DNA from: Saksenaea vasiformis B4078
Lineage: Eukaryota > Mucoromycota > Mucoromycetes > Mucorales > Saksenaeaceae
NCBI GenBank assembly: GCA_000697055.1
Contig: JNDT01002254.1
Location: 37,079 to 101,078 of the forward strand
Length of the DNA stretch: 64,000 bases
Reading direction: 5' to 3'
The number at the start of each line of letters is the position of its first letter. Position 1 is the stretch's first letter. The notes below the pieces were generated by a model. It made no database searches, was not told where the DNA came from, and worked only from the letters and a program-made list of their open reading frames with translations. The position numbers were made by a program, and so were the translations under genes. Shown piece by piece: positions 37,893 to 49,154 of this stretch.

Positions 37893-39319
37893 ATGGTCGA
37901 GCTCAGCACATGTATCCAAGGAGAAAATTACTCAGCCCAACAAGGATCTTTCGAGGGTCCCGAAAAACTACTCGAAATCTGGTTTTCGCCGTCACCTGAA
38001 AAGTTACAAGAGCATCAAGATCTCTCTTCTGATTTATCTGAAGATGAACAGGAAGTATCTCAACGACAAAAAGCAATTCAAGGAAAACAAGGTTTACGTT
38101 CAGTGCCGCGTCCGATCTGGGATGACATGCTTGCCATTGTCAAGTGCACCGTGCTAAATGTCATTACCAATGACAACATGGACGCTTATCTCTTAAGGTA
38201 ACGTGCATGCGCACAGACATTTCGAGTCTAATGTATATATGTACTTATACTGTTGTTTTTGCAGCGAATCATCCATGTTTGTTTATCCGCATAAACTGAT
38301 CATCAAAACATGTGGTACAACCACACTTCTTTTGGCATTACCTCGTATTTTGGAGGTGGCTAAGAAGTACTGTGGATTTGAAAAAGTCTGGCGTGTCTTT
38401 TATTCACGCAAAGCTTTCATGTTTCCCGAACGTCAAGTAGCACCTCACCGTTCATGGGATGATGAAGTTTCCTTCCTGGATAAATACTTTGGTAAGAAAA
38501 AGAAAAAAAAATTTTTTTGCTTGTGGCACCTTTGGAATAATAATAATAACCTGTTTGTCGTCTATAGATGATGGATCAGCGTATAAAATTGGCAAGGTTG
38601 CAGGTGATCATTGGTACCTTTATTTGACCAAACCTGCGGATGATGTCCTTCATCACCCTCGACCAAGAAAGGATACGCGACCTCATCCTCCGGACAGTAT
38701 GCGTGAGCGGAGCATTGATAGTGGTGCTTCAACCCCGGCTGTGTCGGACAATGAAGACCCCTCGCCTTTTGGAAACCGAGGCCATTCGCACCCGGATCAA
38801 ACGATCGAAATCCTTATGACCCGTTTGAATCCTGAGGCCATGAAGAAGTTTTATCATGACCCTTCGCAGACGGAGTGTGGAACCATTGGCGGACGTTGGG
38901 TGGACAAGGCCACCGGCATTGATTCAATTTATCCGGAAACCGAAATTGACTCGTTCCTGTTTGAACCTTGCGGTTACTCTAGCAACGGATTGTATCAAGA
39001 TCGCTACTTTACTATCCATGTGACCCCTGAGCCGGAATGTTCCTACGCCTCTTTTGAATCAAATATACCCGTGGAAAAATCGCACGCAGACGGAACTAGG
39101 AGCCCCATTGAAAGTTTGGTCAATCAAGTCGTTGCCATTTTCCAACCCGAAACATTTACGGTCACGTTCTTTACGTCGCACCATAAAGATCACTACAGCC
39201 ACAGCCATATGATACGCTCGATGGGTTCGATGGAAGGTTACCAACGTACGGATCGTATTTTGTATGAATTCGATGGTTATGACCTTGTCTATGGCCATTA
39301 TACAAAGAGCAATGTTTAA
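37893..39319 (+). CDS. S-adenosylmethionine decarboxylase proenzyme
   Basis: Three exons (37893-38197, 38265-38491, 38568-39319) give 427 aa. The proenzyme self-cleaves at LSESSMF: the Ser after Glu (about residue 104) becomes the pyruvoyl cofactor. Intron 1 falls inside this site, splitting the first Ser codon. Other hallmarks are [12 protein letters not shown] near the N-terminus (conserved catalytic Glu), [13 protein letters not shown] (catalytic Cys) and [20 protein letters not shown] (processing and catalytic Ser/His region). The enzyme supplies decarboxylated AdoMet for spermidine and spermine synthesis. A Ser/Asp/Pro-rich insert of about 60 residues between the two halves lengthens it relative to the yeast and animal enzymes, as is common in fungi. 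Confidence 0.93.
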
Positions 39320-39631
39320 AAAAGAAAAAGAAAAAGAAAGTTTATCCAATTAATCGGATTGTTGCACCAAGAGGACGTTTGGTTAGACTCCTTTGTCGGT
39401 GATTCTGCACTTGTTTTCTGTTGTTTCCCTTGTTCGATCGTTAATAAAAAAAAAAGATTGTACAACATGCGGGCAAAATCATATATATTTCAACGTCAGG
39501 TGCGAAATTGCATGTTTGCAGGTCTTTCCTTTTACTCTTCTTTCTTTTTTGTGCCGTTCGTTCCTTTCGACCAACTCCTTTCCTTTTCTTCTACCTCGGC
39601 CTGACAACATCTTCTTCTTCTTCTTCTTCCT

Positions 39632-41134
39632 ATGCGATTGGAACCTAACCAAGGCTGTTCAAAGCTTGTTAAATACTTACTTATTGCCTATGCGTGTGGT
39701 TCGCTCATCTACGCCGTCGGCTTTTTCTACACTTCGTATGCATCTCCAACCATCACTGATCGCACTGACGCCATCTTCCCACGCGGAACGAATGGCACAG
39801 TAAGACAGACACATGTCATGCAAGAAGATGTACAGGAAGAACATACGATTGTTTGGTCCGGCGACCAAGGTAAAAAAAAAGAAAAAGAAATTGCATACGA
39901 AGAAAAAAAAGCAGCGTCTTATGTCAAAACACTATAAAAGGTGTAGCGCAAACCATGCCAGAAGCTTTTGTTTTATCGAAAACGTTTTCCGATGCAATGG
40001 GTCCTTCGAATTTGACACCCTATTTCTACAAAGCTCGTAAACCTGTAGAAAAAGAAGATTTGACCATGGCAACGCTTGTAACATACGACCGCTTTCCGGT
40101 GTTGAGCCGTTTGGCCAGTCACTACAAAGGTAAAACCCGACAACCAAAAAAAAAATAGAGAGAGAGCGCGTGCGCGGTCTCACAATTTTTGTTATTTATT
40201 TATTCCCTGCAGGACCTATTTCTGCCGCGGTGCATGTTAATGATGACAACACCAAAGAGGAAGTGATGCGATCATTGCACGAGATATACGCCAGTAATTC
40301 AGATATGCATGATTATGTGGATGTTCATTTGATTCTTGATCCGTTTGATCGCCAGTTCAATTTATGGCGTAATGTGGCCAAGTTCTTCGCACGAACGGAT
40401 TATATCATGATGCTTGATGTGGATTTCCACTTGTGTACGAATTTCCGTAAAGCGATTCAACAACCGGAAATCATGGAGAAATTACGAACCGGAAAGACGG
40501 CATTGGTTGTACCTGCATTTGAATATGTGATCCAAGAGGATGGCGTTGATTGGCGCACGTTTCCCACGTCCAAAAATGACCTAATGATGGAAGTGGAAAG
40601 AGGCAAACTCGACATGTTCCACAAATCGTGGGTCAAAGGACATGGGTCCACCGACTATGACCATTGGTATGACACCAATGAGATGTACAAGGTCACCGAC
40701 TACGATTTCTCCTACGAACCCTATATCATTTACAAGAAAGAAGGAACGCCTTGGTGTGACGAACGTTTCATCGGCTATGGTGCCAATAAAGCGGCTTGTC
40801 TCTATGAAATCTTCCTTTCCGGCATTGATTTCTGGGTTCTGCCCAATGACTTTCTTATTCATCAAACCCACAAATATCCAGAAAATACACGCCGAAAAGA
40901 AGTAAGTCCCTTCCAAAAAAAAAAAAAAGAATTCATCTAAATTAAACATTATTATTATTATAGCGTCAGTACAATCGTAAATTATACAGTAATTTTAGAG
41001 AAGAAGTGTGTTTGCGTTATTCCCGTCTCTTCATGGCTTCTGGAGAATGGGAGACGGATCGAGCAAACAATTTAAAACGAGAATGTCAAAAGATACGAGG
41101 CTACAGATCAAGTATGCATTCGATTGCTGCTTAA
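39632..41134 (+). CDS. Golgi glycosyltransferase, family GT49 (LARGE/B4GAT1-like)
   Basis: Four exons (39632-39869, 39941-40129, 40213-40901, 40964-41134) give 428 aa. It is a type II membrane protein: a short cytosolic tail, a hydrophobic segment (KYLLIAYACGSLIYAVGFFY, about residues 13-32), then a lumenal domain. Catalytic features are the segment GPISAAVHV, the metal-binding MMLDVDFHL (DxD), and PWCDERFIGYGANKAA with FLIHQTHKYPE, which are hallmarks of GT49 enzymes. In animals these add glucuronic acid or xylose to matriglycan; in fungi the acceptor is not known but is likely a secreted or wall glycan. NGT and NLT sequons occur in the lumenal stem. Gene appears intact. Confidence 0.85.
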
Positions 41135-41490
41135 TTATCATATCATCCCTTTACTCTCTCTCTCTCTCTCTCTTTCTCCCTTTGCCATAACAACAACCAC
41201 CTCTACTACCACTACTACTACTGCCACTGCTCTTTACCTTTGATTTTTTCTTCTTTTTCCCTCCGCTTAGTTCTGATTACACCTGGCTGTGTATTTATAG
41301 AATTAAAAAAAGAAAAAAATGGTATTCCCCTGACAATACAGCGAATACCCCACACGTTTATCTCCATACTGACACGTGAAAGTTAAATGCTTATTTTTTT
41401 GCATCTTTAATTCATGGGCGTTATCCAGGGCCCTCTTTTTTTTTTCTTCTCACATCCTCTTCTCCTTTTTTTTTTTTTTTGCTTTTAGGT
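41135..41490. other. Spacer with CT repeat and poly-T
   Basis: Contains a CT microsatellite (about 41155-41173), a CTACTACCACTACTA-type triplet run at about 41200-41222, and poly-T tracts directly before the lipase start. No gene seen. Confidence 0.55.
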
Positions 41491-44090
41491 ATGACGGCAA
41501 CAGCAACAGCAGTAACAAAAACGACGACCAAACCAAAAGAAAACCAAATAGATGACCCGCAACAGACAACGGTTGTGCAACGAGCAGTGACCCCGCTTAT
41601 CAACACCGTCAAGTCTATTTCGTTAGACGTCGCTTCATTTTGGTCTAATGTACAAAAACCCGACAGATGCAAAAGAAAAAAAGGAAACTCATCGTTTTCT
41701 TTTCATTGCTAGCGGTTTTATGACAAACTCATCAGTCCTTCTAATCCAAAAGCATACTATACACATCTGATGGAAGTGGCCACGAATTATGAGCAATGGT
41801 CTGCTGCTGCTGCCATTCTGGACGATCTCGAAGGTAAGGAGCAAAAAGAATGAAAAAGGTTGTAATGCTATATATAAAAGGTTTGGATCAATGGAAACGT
41901 GATCCTCAGTCGTCAGATTATGATTGGGAACTTGTTCAGACTCGCTTACAGCAGCTCCGACGAGTGCGTGAGATCAATCAAAGTCAGAGCGCCATGATTT
42001 TTGCGTTACGAACCAGTTTAGCTCGTAATTTAGGAGATATGGGCAATCCGAAACTTTATTCACATTCACGAGTCGGTACCAAGGATTTAATTTCTTCTTA
42101 TATTGAAGAAGTCGTGAAGCAACTGAATTGGATCGGAGACGAAGAAGGAGAAGCCTGTCTGGACCTGAAAGCGAAACACGAATTTTTCATGAATATCCGC
42201 CAAAGCTTCGGTCGCACGGCCCTTTTACTCAGTGGCGGAGGCACGTTAGGTCTTAATCATCTCGGTGTCATTAAATGTTTGCATGGGGCACGTTTACTGC
42301 CACGCGTCATTTCAGGGGCATCAAGTGGAAGTATTATGGCCGCCTTGCTGTGTACAAGGACCGACGAAGAGATTCCTCAAATGTTCGATCCTCTCTCCGT
42401 CCGACTGGTATACCTTCTTTTCTTTTTTCTTTTTTTTTTTTTCGTTTAGCGAGTGAAAAAGAAAAAGAAATTGAAAGACAAGCAAATTTTCATTATTAGG
42501 ACGTATTTGAACGTGATGGACAACCCGACACACCGGTCATGCGATTACATCGGTTGTTGACCCGAGGCCAACTGTACGACGTGGAAATTCTATGTGAAGC
42601 TTTGCGCGTGAATTTAGGAGATATTACCTTTCAGGTACATATTGCACATGGCAAAACCTAAAACACTCATTTTGTCTGTTTAGGAAGCGTTTAATCGTAC
42701 ACGATGGATTCTTAATATCACCGTCAGTTCATCCACCTTGTATGATATGCCGCGTCTGTTGAATTATCTTACAGCACCCGATGTGGTACGTATGGACCGC
42801 TTCCCCTTATCTTCTCTTTTTCTTAATCCTGCTTTTATCTTTTTTTTTTTTGTCATCTCTTAGCTTATTTGGTCAGCAGTGTAAGAAAAAGATGAGAAGA
42901 TAAGCTTTGATGCATTCCCACTAATCGACTACTACTATTATTACTACTTTTACTTTCAGTGCGGTCTCTTGTTCTGTTCCGATCTTTTATGCTTCTTCTC
43001 CGCTTTACGCAAAAGACAAAAACGGCAATGTCGTACCGTGGAATCCGAGCGGTAAGCGAAAAGAATGCGTGACCCATTATTTACTGACATAAGGTAACAA
43101 ACAGATCAACTTTACATTGACGGATCCGTTGAAAAGTAAGAAGCAAAGATTAATAGAATTGTATATAGCCATAACTGTTTTTCCTAGTGATTTGCCGATG
43201 AACAAATTGTCGGAATTATTTAATGTGAATCACTTTATTGTATGTCAAGGTAAAAAAAAAAAAAAAAAGAAGAAAGAAAAACAGCTTTAAGAGAAAAACT
43301 GAAAATAAATCACTGTAGTGAATCCACATGTTATTCCTTTCCTTCAGAAGACAAGTACACCTTCCAAAGCCAGACAAGCAGCTAATTTCTGCATGCATAT
43401 GGCCAAGACAGAAGTCCAGCATCGTTGTACACAGGTAAAGTGCAACCCTTAAATCCTTACGCTTTCTTTTTCCGTCGCGGAGCGCCTCATCGAATCACAT
43501 GTAGTTGACGGAATTGGGTGTAATGCCTTCCGTGTTTTACAAAGTACAAGCGATCATGTCACAGAAATATTCGGGTGACATTACGATTATTCCTGAAATT
43601 GGTTATGCCGATTTTCTCAAGGTACTCTCCAATCCGACACAAGGGAATGTGGCTGACGCCATTGTTCGGGGTGAAAGAGCAACATGGCCAAGTAAGGCAA
43701 AAGAAAAAAAGAAGGTTCGTCATCTCATCAACTGACTGACTCATTTGTACAGAGATGTCGATCATCAAAAACCATTTGCAAATCGAACTTACGATTGACG
43801 CCATCATTTACCGTCTCCGGCTCCGCCAAATCCAGGAGATCCATGATGCAGAGGACCGACGTCCGGTCTTGGAAAATAGATCCACTTCACAAATCCATTT
43901 ATCACGCGTGATCGAGGATGAGGGTTCCGAAAGCGTAGAAGAAGAAGAGGAAATGATTGTACGTGGTACAAAGAGTACGCCCTCGCCTTCAGGAAGTTCT
44001 ATCACTACCACCATGGTGAGGGAGCGTAGACAACAAACCATAGAGCGAAAATCAACCAAACGAGGCCTCTCCATGACAAAACCAGAATAA
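41491..44090 (+). CDS. Patatin-domain triacylglycerol lipase (Tgl3/4/5, SDP1-like)
   Basis: Twelve exons (41491-41649, 41713-41833, 41881-42407, 42500-42634, 42684-42785, 42864-42880, 42960-43051, 43105-43135, 43188-43249, 43319-43434, 43505-43691, 43753-44090) stay in frame for 628 aa. The family-specific region RFYDKLISPSNPKAYY and ILDDLEGLDQWK precedes the patatin core. The oxyanion loop is SGGGTLGLNHLG, the nucleophile elbow is ISGASSGS (GxSxG), and the catalytic Asp lies in YIDGSVENDLPM (DGS/G), forming the Ser-Asp dyad. These enzymes mobilise storage triacylglycerol at lipid droplets and may also have acyltransferase activity. The tail is acidic then basic, low-complexity. One exon is only 17 nt and one 31 nt. 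Start ATG 41491 is the first in the exon. Confidence 0.9.
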
Positions 44091-44934
44091 TAATCAGTAT
44101 ACCCCCAAACCCTTTTTACTGTTTATCGAATGCATCTTTCTTTTTTTTTTTTTACACTAATCTCTATAAAGTCGATGCTCCCATAAAGAGCCACGTGTAC
44201 GCTAAAGAAGACATTGGATACACGGGCCATTCGTTGCATGAATTGGGCGCAAAACTTATAGAAAAGTAGTAACACAATGGTACTAGAAACAAAGTAAGAA
44301 CTATAGTCGCGGGGAGAGATGTCGAAAAGGTGGCCAGTGCTAGATGCAGTGCAACGTTCGCCGATCTGTTGTGGAAAGACGAACGATGCTGAATGTGACA
44401 ACACTCAATAAGTAATGGATTGTAGCATACTTCAAAAGAGAAAGAGAGACTACTATTTTCAACGTACAGTTTATTTGGAGCAAACGCAAGAAATAATTAA
44501 GACTGAGGCAGAATGAAATGGAAAAAAAAAAGCAATCGGCTATTTTAAAAAAGAAAAGCCTACAAAGAAATCTAAAGGAAAGGAATGAGTGCTGCTCTTT
44601 CTTGGTTTTATGGAAAACACAATTGCATTGAGCGTATAATGTAAGATGTTGAGGTAAATTTTTTTCTTTGGAGAATAGTGTGCGTGCATGTGCATGTACA
44701 AAAGAATGCATATGCATGTGCTTGCATATGCCTTTTTTTTTTCTTTTGCGCATGTATAGATTCTGAAAATGAAGAGGGAAAAGCAAATAAAAAAAAGGGA
44801 CGAGAAGTGTGTGTGTGTGTGTGTGTCTGTGTGGTTGTGTGTGTGTGTGTATGCGTAAGACAAGATTATGTACAGTTGTAAAGAAAATCAAATACGAAAA
44901 ATAAAATAAAAAAAAAGGTAAGAAAAAGGAGGAA
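44091..44934. other. Spacer with GT microsatellite
   Basis: Convergent interval between the lipase (+) and the bHLH gene (-). It has a GT dinucleotide run around 44808-44851 with CTG/GGT interruptions, and several poly-T/poly-A tracts. Long minus-strand frames here are low-complexity repeats rather than genes. Confidence 0.6.
44808..44851. repeat. GT/TG microsatellite
   Basis: About 20 GT dinucleotides with two interruptions. It lies about 80-130 bp beyond the stop codon of the bHLH gene, likely in its 3' flank. Confidence 0.85.
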
Positions 44935-46161
44935 TCAGTAACGACAGACACTCCCATAGATCTTTTCATAACCACTCATGCGTAGTGGTGGGTAGTAGGG
45001 TGGGGAGGGTCCTGAGGGAGAATAAGGTTTTGTTGCAGGTAGTAAAGGTCGTAGCGTGGGCGGATGATTGGTGGAGGTGACAGCGGACGCTGATTTGGCG
45101 GGAAGTGGTGATGGCGATGTTTCATAATAATTAGACGGCATCATGACAGCACCGACAACGGGCGTTGTTGGGTAGGAATGTGGATAATGAACGGGTGGTG
45201 AAGGATGAGGGGTTGCTACGGGAGGCGTGGTTGCTACAGAGGGTGTGGTTGGTGATGATCCAGTAAAATTCACCTGAGGAGGCAGTGAGAGTGGCGGAGG
45301 AAGCATGCCATGATCGCTTGATATCGAACTAATGGAAGAAGAAGAAGAAGAAGAAGAAGAGCTTGTATTGGACAATTTTGCACTGTCTCCTTGCTGCTGC
45401 TGCTGTTGTTGTTGTTGGTGTTGGGTGGGTGATGAAGGTACAGATTGACTTGTTTGTGTATAGACAGGTGGACGCAATGGTGACGTGGGTGCAGAGACGG
45501 TGACGGATTGTTCATCCAAGCGTGATTTCAAGGACTGATTTTCAGCTTGAAGATCCTAAACGTCTGTTAATAAAAAAAAAAGGAATTCTGGAGATTTGTT
45601 CACGTACCTTGATATAATCAAGTGCTAGTTTCAAAATATTTCCTTTGTTTGGTTTTTGACCTGATTGAACGGCATTGGGTACAACACGTGAGAGTTCAAA
45701 AATGGTGTTGTTGATATTGTCTCGTCGACGTCGCTCCACGTGGTTATGATTCTCTCGACGCCTTTGAATTCTTTCAATCGCCGTTTTACTGTCCAGATTA
45801 TTCCTATTAAATTTTTTTTAGCACGCCTGAGTTTGAAAGACTGGAGTAGTCGTAGTCGTCCTAGTTACTAGCAGTAGTACTAGTACCTGTTCAGAATATT
45901 GACACCATTCACTCTGTAAGCGGTTTGCTTTTTCGGTTTTGATTTTTTCTTATTCATTTTTTGGGGAGATAAATCAGAGGTAAAGTTCAAGAATAAGGCA
46001 CCAGGACATTTTGTTGATGTTTTTTGTTGCTGTTCATCAAGAGAGCTTTCATCATCTTCTTCATCCGTATCTTCATCAATTGCCATAGCAGCAAATCGTT
46101 CAGATGCGGGCTGAGGAATGACATTCGATTGAACAGGCATTTCTGGGTTTGTCCAGATCAT
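44935..46161 (-). CDS. bHLH transcription factor, USF-like
   Basis: Three exons (46161-45887, 45803-45608, 45555-44935) give 363 aa. The basic region and helix 1 are RRENHNHVERRRRDNINNTIFELSRVVP. It carries the His-Glu-Arg triad (H-x3-E-x3-R pattern) that reads CANNTG, usually CACGTG, E-boxes. The loop is PNAVQSGQKPNKG, and helix 2 GNILKLALDYIKDLQAENQSL runs into a short leucine-zipper-like coil. The N-terminus is acidic (DEDTDEEDDESS) with a lysine-rich NLS-like KKKSKPKKQ. The C-terminus is low-complexity: poly-Gln, poly-Ser and Pro/Thr-rich, typical of an activation region. It resembles USF/Cbf1-group regulators; targets unknown. Confidence 0.88.
45338..45420 (-). repeat. Poly-Ser and poly-Gln codon repeats within the bHLH gene
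   Basis: Tandem TCT/TCC-type Ser codons (45338-45362) and CAA/CAG Gln codons (about 45393-45418) encode homopolymers of about ten residues each. Such tracts are likely length-variable. Confidence 0.8.
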
Positions 46162-48618
46162 TGGTAAATCATGTAAAAGGAAAGAAAAAGGAGAGTAAGG
46201 AGGAAAAGAAAAAAGAATTTGTGATTCAGGTCGGTTTCAAGTTTGGGAGATGAAGTGACTTTTTTTCAGCTGGACTCGACCCCCTTTTCGAACTTTCCCA
46301 CGGTCCCGGCCAATCGTAGATCAAACAAAAAAATTTTCTTTTTTTTTTTCTTGCATGTAACCTCCTCTTCTTTCCTCCGATGAATCGGAAAAACAAATGC
46401 CTTTTTCTGAGCCCTATTTCGTTTTATAATAGCGATGCTTTTTCTTTATCTTATCTTCAACCTTTCATTGCGTGGGAATTTTCTTTATCACCTGTTGATA
46501 AGTTTGCCACGCGTCAAATAGCATAACAACCGGGATGTGCACGGACAACGAAATAAAATAAGATTTCTGTTACTTTTAGCGGCTGCGGTACAAATAAGCT
46601 GTGCTCAATCGGAAACAAAGAGGAGAAACGTGTGCACGTGCAATTACTTTTTTCCGGGTGGTCGAGGCTCATTCGCTCTCTACCTCTGTCTCTCTCTCTC
46701 TCTCTCCACCTTATTTCTGTCTTTCTATCTCTCTCTTTGTGTTAGCTCCGGTTTTCTATACTCAGATCTTTGTACGTAATCACTGTATTTCAAATTCCTC
46801 TTGTCGACCAATCCAATACTATAGCAATCACGTCATGAATAAAAGGAACCCTGAAGAAGGTTTCTCAATTAAAAAAGATTAGGGTCCAGCGGGATTTTCT
46901 GGAATTGTACAACCCTTCACTGGTAAGTTTTGTGTCATCTGGTACTGAGGATTCAATGTTTAGATTGGCGCGCGGTATTTTTCCATATTGCATTCATGCC
47001 CCCCAAAAATCCCGTTTATCTGATACAACGTATAAGTGTTCCAGATAATGAATGGATAATCGGCGTTTTATCTGATGTGCCTTAGTCAATGGGGAAAAAA
47101 AAAACAAAAAACGCACAGACATGGTTAAGTGATGCAAATGTGTTTTGTCTAACCGCACGATCTCCCAGTATGTCCGGCATGACGAACCATACTATCCTGG
47201 ATGAAATAGCTAGCAAGGAGTGGGTAGCTGTAAATAAATCATAATCCATATTCTATGTTTTCTGAATAAAGCAGAGTCTTATAAAAAAGAAAAAAAAGAT
47301 CGCATGATACTAATTCTTATGTATTGATGGCTGGCACCTTGCAGTGCGTACGTTGAAGAGATTCAGACCATAGAGCCTATGAATCCTTCATCTTCGTGCA
47401 AATGACATGGTGCGCCATTGACATGGCATGCGCACAAGAGAAAAGGCCGTTGCCTACTCTTAGCTGGGCGGCAGCTAGAATGTTTCTCTGGAGAAAGAGT
47501 GAACTATGCCCTTCTTGCAGTAGGTAAATACTTGGCACCGTTTCAGGCGCTTGGAAAGATTGATGAAGAAGTCGCGCCCTGCCATCGCTGGAGTCACACG
47601 AGGTCCCGCCACCCCAAAACGTCAGTAAGTTGAGCGATTTTGGCCAGGAAGTCGCTGTTGTGCTCTGCATGAAAAGAAAATTACTGTCAACTTTGCGATG
47701 AATCATACAATAGATAAATAAATTATCGGTAAATGTCGAATGAAACAGAGCCTTCGGTATCGTTCGACATGAGACCATGGGATTGTTCACGGATGCGTCT
47801 CCACTTTTCAAAGAGTCTGTTATTGCTTGAACAATTGACCAGAACTTGCTTCATCGAATTGAGTTCAGAGAAGTATGACAGAACATAGGCGCATCCGTTA
47901 TCAACGAGACTTGACATATTTAGAGAGAACTTCTTCTTATAGGAACATCATTAAACAATGGCGCCTTCCATCAACTCCCATTCGTGCATTTCATCCATTA
48001 TAGGCCTTCACGAAATGCAGAGAATGATCAGTTTTACTCATACTATGCCATGGTATGGAATGATACCAGGAAGTCCCGGCAACACTTCCGAAGTAAAAAG
48101 AAAAGAGAAAGTGTAACCTCCCATTTTTAGACGGCGAAAAGGTTCAAAGAACACCAAGTTTTTTTTTCCCTTTTGCCATGCTTTTACTCTGTAACCAATC
48201 ATATTCCTTTGTTTCACGCATGGAAAAAAGTCATGCAACGAATAGAGAAATAATACCCTTTCAGGCCCCAGCTTTTTTAATGCAATTAGGAGCAGGTGAC
48301 CCCCATTCATCTATTTTGTTATTGAAACACGAAACAATCGGGTGATCACTCAATAATCATAATCAGGTTTCGCGGCTTTCTTTGTACGATTATGCAAAGG
48401 GACCAACAGAATTCCTTTGTCAGATGACCCACACAGTTCTTCATGATCCATCAGTTTCCATATTAATGCGGCAAGTAGCTGAAACCCCCGCCACCATTAC
48501 GACAGACATACGCATGGGTTGAAGGAGAACTTTTTTGTTCCAGATAGAACACTATAAATAACGTTTTTTTTTCTTTTTTCTACGCTTCTTTACCTTTGGA
48601 AAAAAAAATAGTTTCACT
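46162..48618. other. 2.5-kb spacer, possible small gene near 47.6-47.9 kb (-)
   Basis: The stretch holds the bHLH promoter, a CT microsatellite (46689-46706) and poly-T tracts. A minus-strand frame at 47917-47723 starts with ATG and encodes a helical-looking 64 aa (segment FEKWRRIREQSHGLM). A splice to a second short frame is conceivable, but I cannot assign a family, so it is not called as a gene. Confidence 0.4.
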
Positions 48619-49030
48619 ATGCCTATGTCAAAAGAGCTTCAGCATGTTCATGAGCAACTACTAGAAGTTGCTCGAGAGACACAACAACTGTCTCATGCAC
48701 AGTATTCTGCAGATGACATCAGACATTTGCAGGTAATACAAAAGGAAGAAAAAGAAAAAGAAAAAAAGAACTTAAAAAACTTATAACAACCTTTTTTATA
48801 TATAGAATAAGCTGCATCATATCGATGAGAAATATAAACAAGGAATTATCGATGACAGAGATAGGAGAAACCTTAGTGACGATCCCTATGAGCATGAGGG
48901 TCAAGCTCAAGTGACGGATGTATGTAACACAAATAACCCATGTCGCCATAACCATGCTGATTGCCTTTTTTGGTAGGAGTTGGAAAGGATTCATCAGACC
49001 CTTCATCTTATGCTTCAACGTATTGAGTAA
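48619..49030 (+). CDS. Small coiled-coil protein, 3 exons, function unknown
   Basis: Exons 48619-48732, 48806-48919 and 48977-49030 all join in phase 0 to 93 aa. The sequence is strongly helical and heptad-like (LQHVHEQLLEVARETQQLSH; LERIHQTLHLMLQRIE) with a charged middle (DDRDRRNLSDD). Three clean GT-AG-bounded exons in phase make a chance frame unlikely, but no family is recognised. It could be a small subunit of a larger complex, as many such fungal proteins are. It is convergent with the carnitine acetyltransferase gene 125 bp downstream. Confidence 0.6.
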
Positions 49031-49154
49031 AAAGAATTGGAGTTTCTTTCTTTTATTCTATGTGTATATGAAAAAACCTTGAAAATATTATATATATATA
49101 TAAATCTCGAAAGGTTTTATTTATCTCCTTTTTCTACTCTAAAAAAAACAAAAT

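Noticed and set aside
44340..44975. Long minus-strand frames rich in His/Thr
   Set aside because: They translate the GT microsatellite and poly-T tracts; composition is pure repeat.
47377..47811. 144-codon minus-strand frame
   Set aside because: No recognised motif, and overlapping frames of similar length exist on both strands, so it is not convincing alone.
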